Source: Chara braunii (taxonomy: Eukaryota > Streptophyta > Charophyceae > Charales > Characeae). Taken from it: a stretch of DNA of 23,509 nucleotides. Shown piece by piece: positions 1-10,324 of the stretch. The notes below the pieces were generated by a model. That model made no database searches. It was not told where the DNA came from and saw only the letters and a program-made list of their open reading frames with translations. The position numbers and the translations under genes were made by a program. Location: assembly GCA_003427395.1 (NCBI GenBank), contig BFEA01000293.1:864559-888067 (forward strand), written 5' to 3'. Every line of letters starts with the position of its first letter. Within the stretch, counting starts at the first letter, position 1.

Positions 1-1347
1 ATGCTACAGCGAACGAGAAACGCCCTCGGCTGGTCCACCTCTGCGATTGCAGTTGATCAACTTTCGTACTGTGGACTGGTAGCTCCGAGGGGATAAGCCC
101 ACCGAAGGGAGGTGACAGCTCCCGTAAGGTGGAGGTAAGTTGCGTAGGTCCTATCCTGTCGTAGGGGCTCGCGAGAGGTATGGCTGGCGCACTCGGTCGG
201 AGCGGCTTGCGGAAGCTCCATGTATATTCGCGACGAGGATTTAGTCCAACTCCTGCGTGACGCGGCCGGGAGGGTCCCGCACTGCCCTTGTGTGGTGTCG
301 GACCGATGCGCTCGACAGCGCAACTTTGCTCCGTAGTTCGGCTTTGGATTCCTCCCTCACCGCTATGGCAGCCCGCTTTCTCTCTCTTGCCTTCTCTCCC
401 CCTCTGCTACATCTGTTTGTAGCTACCCTTATGGCATGAACGTACCTGGTCGTCCGCATGGGAAGGTTTGGGCAAAATTTAAGAAAAGGGCCCGAAGTGG
501 TTGGCACGAAGATCACAGGTTCGGTGGAACAACGACCGTGGCTAACGAACAACATGGCGATCAGCGACAGCAGGATAAAGTGGCGACCACTTGGCCGTTG
601 AAAACGACCACCCGAAAACGATCGCCACACCGTTTACGGCTGCCAGAATAGGGCGGGATCCCGAAAACCGCGCAACCACCAACGATAATGACGATGCTTC
701 AGCACGAAGATGACGAATGGTGCTGCAACAAGGATGAGTGAGGGCTGGCCTGAAATGTCACTGCGTCGAGCCTCACCGCTACAGCCCACCATTGCAACTT
801 ATGAACAAATACGAGGCGCAATGTCGGCCTTGCTCCACTATTTGCCAAATATGCGGAATGAGATTGAATCTTCCGTTAGAACATCATCATACTCCCAAAG
901 TCGCCGGCGGCCGCACACTTCCCACTCCTTGTAGCGGCCGAACTATCACTCGAACCACAAATCTAGCACGGCCAAACGACTCGCATTGCCCCATAACCCC
1001 CATTTCGCATCTTTCCTCACCCGCGTCGAGAACCGGGCGAGTTTTGCCTTTTATGCCCTTTCTCCTTCCTCCTCGTCAATACCTTTGTGCAGCTCGTTTT
1101 TATTTGTAGCTTCCCAAATATCGCCCCAACCCCCAAACTAACATTACTATTCAGCTTGCCCTACCCAAAAAACGCTAGTTTACATCTTTCCTCACTTGAT
1201 TCCGTCAAGAATTGGAGGAGTTACTTGTTTTTCACTTCACCATTCTCTTCTCCTCCACTCCATCTTCGTCTTCGTCTTCTTCATGTTGATGTCAACCCCG
1301 CTCCCGTTTCAAAGTGTAGAGAATAGCGGTCGGTTGGCCCCGTAGGC
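1..1347. other. Unassigned DNA, no gene recognised
   Basis: No reading frame here has recognisable motifs. The longest minus-strand frame (241-630) is rich in low-complexity residues. The part from about 1000 to 1290 is pyrimidine-rich, with CTTCTC-type runs. I see no tRNA, rRNA or transposon termini. Confidence 0.5.
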
Positions 1348-1367
1348 AAAAAAAAAAAAAAAAAAAA
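1348..1367. repeat. A20/T20 homopolymer
   Basis: Twenty A on the plus strand. Read on the minus strand it is a T20 run 25 nt beyond the end of the U6-like sequence. It could be a pol III terminator or poly-T tail of the minus-strand composite, or the poly-A tail of a separate plus-strand insertion. Confidence 0.7.
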
Positions 1368-1392
1368 GTGTCTGCTTCAAGTTACCTTCGGC

Positions 1393-1480
1393 TTTTCTCG
1401 GTTTATGTGTGTCATCCTTACGCAGGGGTCATGCTAATCTTCTCTGTATCGTTCTAATTTTAACGGATGTCCCGAAGGAC
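1393..1480 (-). pseudogene. U6 snRNA-like sequence, decayed or chimeric
   Basis: Read on the minus strand from 1480, the sequence begins GTCCTTCGGGACATCCG and contains GATACAGAGAAGATTAGC and CCCCTGCGTAAGGATGACAC. These are the 5' stem, the ACAGAGA box, the AGC triad and the internal stem-loop of U6, followed by the plant-type CATAAACCGAGAAA. Homology stops near U6 nucleotide 88; the next 25 nt are unrelated, then T20. Compared with plant U6 as I know it, several differences look like C-to-T or G-to-A decay (ACGC to ACAC, GCGC to GCGT). Upstream there is no plant USE (RTCCCACATCG) and no clear TATA near -30, so this is more likely a retroposed or chimeric copy than an active gene. Confidence 0.85.
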
Positions 1481-1622
1481 AATGTTGGGGCCACGACCCA
1501 AGGATATCATCATTGAAGCAGGTCGGCCCCAGGTAACACAGAGTCACTCCTCTGGTTTCGTCAAATTCAAACTCAGATCTGTATTTCAATAGTTCATTGG
1601 CATACCAATCAGGCTAAGCCCA
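1481..1622 (-). repeat. tRNA-derived SINE-like head next to the U6 copy
   Basis: On the minus strand a tRNA-like start (GGGCTTAGCCTGATTGG, resembling an A box) is followed about 40 nt later by GTTTGAATTTGAC, a weak B box. The first 40 nt closely match a second copy at 3477-3516 (minus), sharing GAACTRTTGAAATACA, so this is a dispersed family. The rest of the stretch runs straight into the U6 5' end at 1480. Either the U6 sequence is part of a chimeric SINE or two insertions abut. Confidence 0.5.
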
Positions 1623-2534
1623 CCCTGCTCGGGCATAGTTCACCATCTCTCGGGCTCCAATAAGCATGCTCACACTCAAAGCTCTCACAACATACAGTGG
1701 TGCGGTGGGCGGTGCTCCTACAGGGGGCCCCCGCCACTCGGTCTGCTCTTCGGTAGCTCATAGGTGTATCGACTGAGCTTAGCTCCTCGGTCTTATTATC
1801 GGTCCCGGTCCCAGTACCGGCGTCGGCCCTGCCCTGAAAATAGGACATTAAAATTAACGATAAACTTGGATAAAGAAAAATAGATAATACAATAAAAAGG
1901 GATAACGGTTGGGACCGTAGAGGAGAAGGGGGAGAGACTGTTAGCACCTCCTTGATCCGCCGATCAGGCCCACTGTCGGGGTCGAAGGCAAAATTATGGG
2001 TGATAGTCCCACAAGACCCTTAACCCCTCGACTTTTCCAATTGCACTCCGTAGTTCCCTTATCGCCAGCAACTGGTCTTGATCCCCATACCTCCGTAGTA
2101 GTAGTCTAACGATGTAACCAAATGTGTTAAGCCCAAGGCTCGGATAACACTCCCAACCTTTGATATAAAGGTACCGGCGACGTGGCCGGGCTTGCACAGT
2201 GCACCGAGGCCACACATCGGCCTACCGGTCGAACCCGCAGTCGGTGAACCCCTACACTCCGCCACATTGGGGCTTAGGCTGTGCTAGCCACCTAATAAAG
2301 ATAAAATCAAGTTCTTTCCACACGCACACTGTCCACCCCCACATTTGCGACCAAATATGCGAGCGCAGGCACGACACTGACCCACACATCGGCTCGCTCT
2401 GGTTCCGGTCTCAACAACTTGCCCCAACGACCGTGACCCGGCTACGGAAACTGCCGTCAACTGCGAACAACGATGCATCGGGTGTGACTTGCAACAAGTA
2501 CGCCAAATACCCTTGTAAAGGTATTTGGTACAAC
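1623..2534. other. No gene recognised
   Basis: Several 60-130 residue frames exist on both strands but none has recognisable motifs and they overlap each other in antisense. No microsatellite or terminal repeat was found. A small hairpin of the form AATACC...GGTATT lies near 2507-2527. Confidence 0.4.
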
Positions 2535-2787
2535 AACGTTGCGACGATGAAGTTCAAAGATACGTTTTGGATTAGGTAGCCGTTAGGAAGGACTCTTTTC
2601 TGCTTTCCCCGCTTTGCTCATCGCTCCATATCTGGGACCACACGAGAGACTCCATTTTTGTTTGAGTCTCCACACTCAATTTCCAAAAATCCTTGGCACA
2701 CTCCATTTTGCCGCTTTCCAGGCCCCTTCCCGCGCTTCAGTCACTCCGACCAGGAAAGTTGTGCAAGGTGTGAGGTTGAGCGTCACA
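2535..2787 (+). repeat. Gene-like repeat unit, copy A (3' end only)
   Basis: This stretch matches the 3' ends of copy B (about 6250-6467, plus) and copy C (about 15071-15345, minus). Shared landmarks are GATGAAGTTCAAAGATAC, TTTTGGATTAGGTAG, CTCATCGCTCCATATCTGGG, CCTTGGCACACTCCATTTTG and the terminal GTGAGGTTGAGCGTCACA. Homology begins abruptly near 2535, so the 5' part, including the coding-like region, is missing. The common endpoint GTCACA in the three copies marks a true element end. Confidence 0.8.
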
Positions 2788-2944
2788 CTCGATAGATAAG
2801 GCCCTTGTCTATAGAGTGAGGGTCTTAAAGGATGGGGACTCTTGGATGGCATTCAGGTTGGAGCTGCCCATCCAAGACGTCCCCATTGATGTGGAGGAGT
2901 GAAGATGGAAAATTCCCTCGATAAACAGTCAACCAAAATACCGC

Positions 2945-3038
2945 TAGGCTACGTGTTGTGCCTGTAGGCTGTGTATATGCCCATAGGCTATTCGTTTGTC
3001 CATAGACTATATACTGTGTTCGTAAGCAATATATGTGG
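2945..3038. repeat. Degenerate 19-20-bp tandem repeat
   Basis: Four to five diverged units begin TAGGCT, TAGGCT, TAGGCT, TAGACT and TAAGCA and contain runs such as GTGTATATGCCCA and ATTCGTTTGTCCA. The period is 19-20 bp. The units have drifted strongly, so this is an old minisatellite. Confidence 0.55.
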
Positions 3039-3084
3039 AAATGAAGGTTGTAGGGTGTAAGCGTTGTGCTATTCCGTATATGAT

Positions 3085-3185
3085 AGGCCTATCTGTGATA
3101 GAAGCCCCCCACAAGGTCCCAAGCCAGACTCGAATCCATGCTCATAATCTTTTGACAGTTCTGCTCAACCATATATGTTACAATC
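3085..3185 (-). repeat. Possible tRNA-derived SINE head
   Basis: On the minus strand GGTTGAGCAGAACTG is followed 20 nt later by GGATTCGAGTCTGGC, a good B-box (T-arm) match. The A-box side (ATTGTAACATATATGG) is poor. Spacing and strand agree with the two better tRNA-like heads nearby, but this could be chance. Confidence 0.3.
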
Positions 3186-3391
3186 TCAAACGGAACCAAC
3201 GTGCAGTACGCCAAACTGGGAAGATCATCACAACAAACTATGACCAACGTCCTCAGGCAACCTACTCATAGTCAAGACCCGACATATAACAATCTTGGAC
3301 TTAATCTCTTAGATGGTGTAATCCTTACCGTGCACCAAATAAAGGGATTGGTGTGCGTTGGTCTAATGCCCGCCGGTATCCGTGCGCAAGG

Positions 3392-3469
3392 CTGCCTGGT
3401 TTTGAACCCACAACCTCAAGCCACAATGCACATTTATGACTGGTGCTCTACCCACTAAGCTAATCGGTG
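3392..3469 (-). repeat. tRNA-like SINE head with A and B boxes
   Basis: On the minus strand the A box TAGCTTAGTGGG (3451-3462) lies in a D-arm context GGGTAGAGCA, and the B box GGTTGTGGGTTCAAAACC (3398-3415) lies at tRNA-like spacing. The anticodon region reads CAGTCATAAATG, loosely tRNA-Met-like. No clean acceptor stem forms, so this is a SINE promoter or tRNA pseudogene rather than a working tRNA. The body continues downstream on the minus strand without a clear tail. Confidence 0.6.
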
Positions 3470-3476
3470 ACACTTT

Positions 3477-3516
3477 GTATTTCAACAGTTCTTGGGTATA
3501 CCAACTGAGCTAGGCC
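3477..3516 (-). repeat. Second tRNA-like head, same family as 1581-1620
   Basis: AGGCCTAGCTCAGTTGGTAT followed by ACCCAAGAACTGTTGAAATA is a textbook A box and matches the head at 1581-1620 in about 33 of 40 positions. It is cut off after about 40 nt, where the other tRNA-like head (3392-3469, same strand) begins, as if one SINE had inserted into another or a dimeric SINE had formed. Confidence 0.6.
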
Positions 3517-4627
3517 TATTGGTTGGGACATTCATACATAGATGGACTCGGGTACATAATCTTGAGGTGTTAGTGCTCGTACCACCCCTGACAGTAACTT
3601 GAGCCTTGCTTGGAAAAAAAAAAATACGAATCTTGGGGTGTGTACTCATGGGTGTGACGCACCGGCTTATGTGCATGAACGAACTTTTGAGCCCCTTCTT
3701 TTTTTTGGGATGCTTCTTCTTCAGTGACGGGGCTCAGATTAGTCGAGTTTCGGTTCCTTTACCCGGTCCATATTGCATGTCGGGGTTCAATGTCCCAGTC
3801 GACATGGGCCGGTAATTTTGGTTCTCCAAGCCCTTCGCTGTTCGCAGGGCTTGTCCTTGACGGGTTTGAACGGATGACACACGTCGACTAATCTTGTCCC
3901 TTATTTTTTGCATCTTTTGAAATTTTCCTCGTACTTTTGTTGTGGGATTTACACGCGCCTTAGTGAACGTGCTGGAAATTCTTTTCTTTCAGGCTTTTCG
4001 ATTTCCAGATATCACAGGTGCTTATTTTTTGGATACTTTGCCGCAGTCCTTGCGGCAAGTACTTTCTTTGTGCATGTATATTTGGAGGCGTCCCTGCAAG
4101 CCCCACAAAAGTTTTGTTGATGGATGATAGAATCGGAATCGATGTAGGAATTTGCGTGCCTTAGAACTCGCGCATTAGATTTTTATTTCGAACTTTTCAA
4201 TGTCAATTCGGCTTGGTGCCTTTTTTATTTTGCGCGCATGCATCTTTTTGCATTATGTTCTTGCATGCAATCTTTCCTCGCTTTCCCAACCCCGTTCTTC
4301 GTGCCATCATTGACGGACTGTAATTGTCTTATTCTCCCTCCCTTAGTCTTCCTTCTTGCTTTCGTTGAATCTTGGTTTTGTTCCACACTTGCTCCCGTAA
4401 CCTCCTTTCTCGTCGTTGTCTACACCTTGTAAAGTTATATTGATCCCCCGAGTAATCATAGAAGTCAACGACTGCGTGTAAGGAGGCTTTGAACTCCTCA
4501 CATTGCGATCCGATTGGCAACGGCGTAATATACACGGATCAACATGGTCCTCTCTCACATTTCCCTGTTTCTCATCTTTCCCCTCGTTTATCCCTTATCA
4601 TCATTCTCTCTCCCTCCCTTTCGCAAC

Positions 4628-4634
4628 TATAAAT
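4628..4634 (+). promoter_or_regulatory. TATA box of copy B
   Basis: TATAAAT within a stretch (GCAACTATAAATTCTGCAAG) that differs by one base from the equivalent position in copy C. A CT-rich segment precedes it. The first ATG downstream (4699) reads only three codons before TGA, so any transcript of this copy would not start the protein in the way copy C might. Confidence 0.45.
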
Positions 4635-4825
4635 TCTGCAAGCGTATTGTTTTTGCTCTCTTGCAATACACCAGCTAACTATGTTGGGGTAGTGGCTAGA
4701 TGAGGCGGTGATTAGTGAATAAGGAAGTCCTAACGAGCTGGTTGTAACTTTGTCGGATTGCACGCTGGATCGTTGCGACATACTGTAAGATCCAAGCGAA
4801 TCCGTGTCGTAGTTGAGTGGACGGG

Positions 4826-4967
4826 GTGAGGCAGGCGCTTCTCTCGTTCTAAACTTCCACTTACAAGATGATGGATGAATGAATGATAAATATTGTTCTT
4901 CGTAAACCCTCCACGTTCTCGAGCAGTGAGGCAGGCGCTTCTCTCGTTACAAACGTCCACTTGCAAG
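4826..4967. repeat. 42-bp direct duplication, 100-bp spacing
   Basis: GTGAGGCAGGCGCTTCTCTC starts both at 4826 and at 4926, and the copies match in about 38 of 42 positions. It lies just after the putative exon-1 end of copy B and has no counterpart that I see in copy C. Confidence 0.75.
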
Positions 4968-5394
4968 GAGAAAATAATGAGTGGAATGATCACTCTTTCA
5001 CGACTTACGAGTGTGTCAAATGAATACCCCTTGGCGATCGAAGGGTTTTAGAGTAAGCACCCCTTAGAAAGTTGCTCAACTCGTAAAAATCTTTGCTCTT
5101 CTTGTCAGTTTGAAAGGGAATGCCCATCCCATGCAATGATCCGAGTATTTATTTTTGTTGTTGTCACTCGAAACTTGTCCTCATTTTCGCCTTTCTTTTT
5201 GAAGAACCCGTTATCACCTGCTTGGAAACGTCTTCCTAAACTCATCCATTGGTTTCCTAGGTAATCCCCCTTCGTGTCGGAATATCAGGCGTGCACGGCA
5301 CATCATATTGTCTGATTTCCTCTGCGAAGGTGATTCCCAAAGCTAATAGAGGTTGATTGCGTTGTTTTGTGAGCGGTGGATGCGCGTGTATCGA

Positions 5395-6283
5395 CCATGT
5401 AGACTGAACCAGCAGAAACATCGGGGCGCCGACTTCTCGAACATCCCCACCCACAACCTTTCAGGTACAACGAGAATATGACACGTGTCGGCGAGTGGGA
5501 TGTATAAGAAGACGTAGCCAAGATTGGTGGCCCTGATCATTTTCCCTCCAAAACACGATGCTTTGGATTTGTCGATTAGGGTTTTGTGATTGTTGATACT
5601 GATTTTCATCCCTATTCTATTTGCTTCCTTTCAATGAGCCCATTGTCATCCTGTGGCCAACTGTTGCCCCCCACTTGCCTAGCACGTTGTGCAGCGATTG
5701 TCACCGCACGGAGCGATTCCAAGCCCAAAGGTTCAATTATTGGACACGTGGCGAAGAGGAGTTCGAGGAGAAAGCAGTGAGATTGCGACCCTCCAACTCG
5801 GACTTTGAGCTCTGCAAAAAACCTCAACAGGCATTTCGTTAAAATTGACATTTTTTACTATTTTCACGAAATTGAACTTCCGAAAAAGCACAGTACTTTT
5901 TGACATTTTTTTGCGCTGACCACATTAGACCATTGGACGCCGGACCATCTGATATGCCTCAATTTTTTTTCTTTTTCTTTTTGACCCTCGGATGTATTTT
6001 GACGGTACTTTACGATGAAATACATCAGATGGTCCGGAGTCCCCAGGACGCCGGACCATCAATGATCCGATGTCGTGGGCACAAAAACACACTAAAAAAC
6101 TCAGTTTTTTCTTGGATGCCCAATTTCGTGAAAATAGTAAAAAATGTCAATTTTAACGAAATGCTAGTTCGTCGTTGTTCCCTTGTTCGAAACCGAGATC
6201 GGACATGCGTTCGCCGTCCCTTTCAGCCAGGAAAAATGCCTCTTGTTGTGTGCGATGAAGTTCAAAGATACTTTTTGGATTAG
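5395..6283 (+). pseudogene. Coding-like region of copy B, broken
   Basis: Conceptual translation follows the copy C protein: blocks such as WDV, GFVIVDTDFHPYS, LPFNEPIVILW, CSDCHRTERF and RLRPSNSDFELC align with the C blocks GFVIVDTHFPPYS, LPFNELIVIPW, CSDCRRFERY and WLRPSTPDLELC. Copy B has at least two in-frame stops (in the WDV and GFVD blocks), a one-base deletion just before LPFNEP, and the MITE insertion after FELC. After the MITE the frame resumes and ends EVQRYFLD, as in C (ends 6283). The function is unknown. The C-x2-C motif and the 'TDFHPYS...NEPIVI' pattern loosely recall the N-terminal part of SET/MYND proteins, but too weakly to name. Confidence 0.5.
5831..6164. mobile_element. 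334-bp MITE with perfect 44-bp terminal inverted repeats
   Basis: The first 44 bases (GCATTTCGTTAAAATTGACA...) and the last 44 (6121-6164) are exact inverted copies. The interior has further symmetry: GGACGCCGGACCATC near 5936 and again near 6046, with an inverted partner ATCAGATGGTCCGG near 6023. There is no coding capacity. The block is absent from the equivalent position of copy C. I could not define a target duplication, so the superfamily is open; long TIRs would suit a Mutator-like MITE or a foldback element. Confidence 0.85.
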
Positions 6284-6467
6284 GTAGTCATTGAGAACGA
6301 CTCTTTTCTGTTTTCCCGATTTGCTCATCGCTCCATATCTGGGACCACACGGGAGTCAATTTTCCAAAAACCTTTGCACACCTCATTTTGCCGATTTCCA
6401 GGCCCCTTTCCGGGCTTTAGTCACTCCGACGAGGAAGTTGTGCAGGGCGTGAGGTTTTAGCATCACA

Positions 6468-7688
6468 TGGAGCAGGTATAGAATGATCATGCATGGCATG
6501 TGAAATGCCCGGACGACTAGGATCATCCCAGAGGTCCCTCAACCAGGGCTGGTTGCCCAGTTCAGGTGCCTGTGACTGCTGTCGATCTTGTCATCTCTCA
6601 TAATGTTAGAGGGGTAGATGGTTCTGAGTGCTAGATGCAGAAACAAGGGGTGCGCTAGGGAAAAACGTTGATGAGGGAAGCAGGGGGCCTCACAAGTGGG
6701 GAAAAAAAAGAAAAACAAAAGGCGCATCTAGACCTCTTGATTTGAATCGAACTTATTGCACGACTAATTCAGTAGCAAGCATGAATAAACATAAAAAATA
6801 CTCCAAGAAATCAATCCATTACGCATGCTTTGAATAGAGCCCACACCGAAAACCACTCGCTGAAAGATACACAATGAGAGTCAAAAACCATCACACAGAA
6901 AGAGGAACTTGACATAGAACTTTGCTCTCCCGTCCCAATCCACACAGACATTCCTCTACCCGTTTCAACTACCCTGTACATAGCATCATAAGGAGGATTA
7001 CAATCCTGAATATCTAAAACCGGTTGAATGAGTAGGCCGATCCAATAGCTTTGCCTGCTTGCATACTATTATCCTAACCCCAATCTCGGAAAGAGCATCA
7101 ACATATCACATAGAACATCTAGAAAACCAACGAGCATACTGAAAGGAAACTATGGTCGTCGTCGAAGACCAATCTCAAATCAAGCAGTAATAGAACTTAG
7201 ACTCTTAGAGGTCATACAAACTGCTGAAGACGCACATCTTCCATGTCCTCTGTTCACCTGCAAGACAAACAGCAGCACGAAAGACAACCACAATGAGCGA
7301 AATTATCCGCCGTTGTTATACGAGAACCCAAACAGCCTAGCACACTGAACGAGAAAGACAGTGCAGGGTCACCTGCGCAGTCGCGCGTAAAAACACCAGG
7401 AAAAGAGGAGAACAACCCAAAGTACAAGCCACCTGGCAATCGAAGCCGAAGTTATCGCGCCTCCTGCACCACCTCCACTGTGATCGAACCAATGCATAAG
7501 AGAAGGCACATTCAAGCGCAGCCGGGCATGTAGCAGGGCAGTCACAAACTGAGAGCAGACTCCCAAAGAAACAACAGATAATCTAGAGCAGCAGACTCGT
7601 GGTAGTGGTAGAATACCCGAAAACCGTCATCCACGTTTGTCAGCAGGGGATGTAGTCTCATTGGTACAAATTGTAACCGAGGCAGGAG
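6468..7688. other. No gene recognised
   Basis: Minus-strand frames at 7254-7439 and 7369-7566 overlap in different frames and show no family motifs. No terminal repeats were found. A small purine run lies at 6700-6721. Confidence 0.4.
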
Positions 7689-7862
7689 AGGCTAGACCAT
7701 GACAACCGTTGACCTGGAGCCGGACATGTCTGGATTGAGGCCCAGACATTTGTTTAGACTGGTCCAGACGTCCGGTTATCCGGACAGGCACCAGACAACC
7801 GGATAGGACCGGACTCGGACCGTCCGGACCGGTACACCAGACACAAAAATGTCCGGACAGGG
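7689..7862. repeat. CCGGAC-rich array, left arm
   Basis: Dense, irregular repetition of TCCGGAC, CCAGAC and GGACCGG (for example GTCCAGACGTCCGG near 7760 and GTCCGGACCGG near 7820). It opens with TAGACCATGACAACC (7693-7707), whose exact inverse stands at 11903-11917 next to a similar array. Such subterminal motif arrays are typical of plant DNA transposons, which would make this one end of an element that later received the LINE. Confidence 0.5.
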
Positions 7863-7863
7863 A

Positions 7864-7894
<31 letters not shown>

Positions 7895-7895
7895 T
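7863..7895. repeat. A10 plus (TA)n microsatellite
   Basis: A run of ten A is followed by about eleven TA units, between the CCGGAC array and the start of LINE homology. Confidence 0.9.
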
Positions 7896-8002
7896 TAGCA
7901 ATAAGCAGTACTAACCCTAACTTACTGTCTTTCACTATTCACAACTTGACATCTCAATAGAGTCAATACTATCACAGACATTCACGAAGGCTCAAACAAC
8001 AC

Positions 8003-8377
8003 TTGAAACCAGTTTTCAATAAATCAATCTCAAGTCACTTTTATCACACTGTTTGGATTACTTGGGATATGGGTGAGATTGTAAACCAAGGGGTTCTAAT
8101 CGTATATAAGAAAGGGGACAAATCTAATATTATGAATTACAGACCCATCACCCTACTCACGGTCATTTACAAGCTTGTAGCTAAAGCACTAGCAGATAGA
8201 ATGTTAAAAGTTATTGCAGACATTATTCATCCGGTACAAACGGGATGCATTACAGGTCGAAATATCCAAGACAATATACTTCTTATAAATGAACTCTTAA
8301 GAATCACATGCCAGTCTAGACATAATGCAACCTTCATCTTCATTGACTTTGAGAAAGCATATGACCATGTATATTGA
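8003..8377 (+). pseudogene. LINE reverse transcriptase, N-terminal RT motifs
   Basis: The frame contains KKGDKSNIMNYRPITLL and, further on, HPVQTGCITGRNIQDNILL, motifs 1-2 of non-LTR retrotransposon RT, then FIFIDFEKAYDHVY, motif A with its catalytic Asp. The frame ends at a TGA where LINE RTs usually have Trp after the Tyr (YD.VYW), so this looks like a TGG-to-TGA mutation. The next residues (LFLDKCLEKMNFG) continue the family pattern after the stop. Confidence 0.9.
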
Positions 8378-8397
8378 CTCTTTTTGGACAAGTGCCT

Positions 8398-8789
8398 AGA
8401 AAAAATGAACTTTGGTCAAAAGTTCAAGATGGATAAAAATCCTACACCAAAAAGCATCTACTAGAATCACTATAAACGATAATGTCTCTCCCCCAATTAA
8501 CTTACAGAGATCGGTTAGACAATGCGATCCTCTTGCTCCTTTTCTTTTCATCATAATTATCATGGAAGCCTTAGCTGCCAATCTCACTAAACATAAGGAC
8601 ATAAAAATCATACAAATCTCCTCTATTCCAGAAGAGGCGATTCCGATATGCTCTCTATTTGGAGATGATCTCTCATTAATGGTGAATGCAACCGTCAAAA
8701 ATATAAAAGCAATTAAGGAACTATTGAATAAATTTTGTACATTATCTGAGATGAAGGTCAATCGGGGAGACAAAACCCTAGGATGGTAG
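8398..8789 (+). pseudogene. LINE reverse transcriptase, motifs B and C
   Basis: After a frameshift near 8405 the frame gives RWIKILHQKASTRITIND, then RSVRQCDPLAPFLF (motif B region, normally RQG.PL..LLF) and SLFGDDLSLM (motif C; L1-like elements more often have FADD, here FGDD). It continues with FCTLSEMKVNRGDKTLGW, equivalent to SGLKVN..KT, and stops. The FGDD variant may simply be decay. Confidence 0.9.
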
Positions 8790-10324
8790 ATTCATCACCA
8801 AGGGGTTAGACCACCAGAAACCCCTCTTATTAAATGGGTCCCTGAGGAAACGCCAATCAGAATCCTATGTATATCCCTATCAACAGAAGGAAAACCAACG
8901 ACAAACAATGAAAGAATTATACAAAGCGCCCAATCAAAATTCGACCTGTGGAAAAACAAATACACTTCTATTCTAGGTCGAACTCTATGAATCAACAATG
9001 TAATCATGGCCTCAACTGGGTACAAATCGGTCATATGGGCACAAGATGAGTCATCGACCAAATTGCTCCGACAACAACTTAAAGCCTGTTTATGGAGAGG
9101 CAACCATGACAGCAAAAATGTCATAAGCAGAGTAGTCTGGACATCCATCATACAACCCAAATTCAAAAGAGGGTTGAAAATTATTGATCCATCCACTCAA
9201 TATGACCCTATCTGTGCAATGGATCAGGAGGTTTCTATTCAATCCACAAACCTCTTGGAGTGCAATGGCATGGGAGCAACTGAGGAGACTAGCCCCCTCC
9301 ACCGATAATGAAGTAGATCCAGCAATGTGGCAAGAAAACCGTGCATGGTCAATTCCAAGAAGCATACAAAGAAACCACAACGTCCAAGAACTCACAGATA
9401 AGGAAGCGGCAAGACAAAACATTAGCAAAGACGATTTTGGATAAAAATCCTGAAGACTTGGAGGAAAATTCCCTTGCCTGATAAATACCATCTTAAAAGA
9501 TGAGAAAAGATTATCCGTCAGCCAATTTTCAATAATGAATGGATCAGGGACCCCCAAGGTCATACTCTACAATGAGTCTACATTGTATGGCGAACCCATG
9601 GAAAGGATGGATTAAAAAAGGTATCATAAGAATCAAAGATTTGGGATGAAGGAACTAGAGCTTGGATTATCTCAGAGGTCTTACACACTAGGTTTAAATA
9701 TTGTCATCATTATGACATCATGTGAATGGAAGCCTAGAGAGGATCGTGGATTTAATTCCTCTTGATTGGATACGGATCCTCAAGAAATGAAAGGTTTTTC
9801 ATGAAAGTGACTGGGTGGGTATAAGGAATGAGTCTCACGTAGTAGGAAATATCGTAATGTCCCCCTCCCAGGATTCATTAGCACTCATCTTTTTCTTCCT
9901 CTTAAAAGAAGATAATACAGTGGCACAACACCCTGAAAACAGGACAGAATGGATTCCAAAAGACCAAATTTTTAGGATTAGGGTACTTCAGAAAAATTCC
10001 TCATCATGGTTGGCCTTTAGACCAACATCTGAGATCTCGGATCTCCCATTAGATCCAACAGGCTAGACATGGGGTGCACACAACAAAAAAGGGAGAGATT
10101 TCTCTTGGTCTCTGCACTCCCTGTCAGTCAAATCAACTTACCGGATGATCAGACCCACAATCAATCTAAAAGACAAAGTGTCAACGAGATGGATACAATA
10201 GTTAAATATAAGTAAGGAAGACCTGAGACAAGTTCGCTGGTTGAAAGCAATAAGATCAAAACCAGCGAAGATTGTCTCGCTGCAGTGACAAATAGAACAC
10301 CGATGTCTTCCCACTAACGATTGG

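Larger units (their letters stand above)
3885..6467 (+). mobile_element. Gene-like repeat unit, copy B (decayed)
   Basis: The unit aligns along its length with copy C on the minus strand (17783-15071). Landmarks in order: a 5' block around 3945-3990 (TTAGTGAACGTGCTGG); GAATCGGAATCGATGTAGGA near 4132; GGATCAACATGGTCCTCTCT near 4536; GCAACTATAAATTCTGCAAG near 4624; AGTGGCTAGATGAGG near 4692; the coding-like block from about 5395; and the shared 3' end at 6467. Compared with C many differences are C-to-T or G-to-A, as expected for a methylated, decaying copy. The true 5' end and target duplication were not found and may lie as far left as 3.6 kb. A MITE interrupts it at 5831-6164. Confidence 0.7.

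Noticed and set aside
1393-1480. Functional U6 gene
   Set aside because: No upstream sequence element or convincing TATA, lost 3' end, and several changes from plant U6.
3392-3469. Working tRNA gene
   Set aside because: A and B boxes are present but acceptor and anticodon stems do not pair well.
5395-6283. Naming the gene-like unit a SET/MYND protein
   Set aside because: Only a C-x2-C and a few hydrophobic positions fit; the remaining zinc ligands and SET motifs are not seen.
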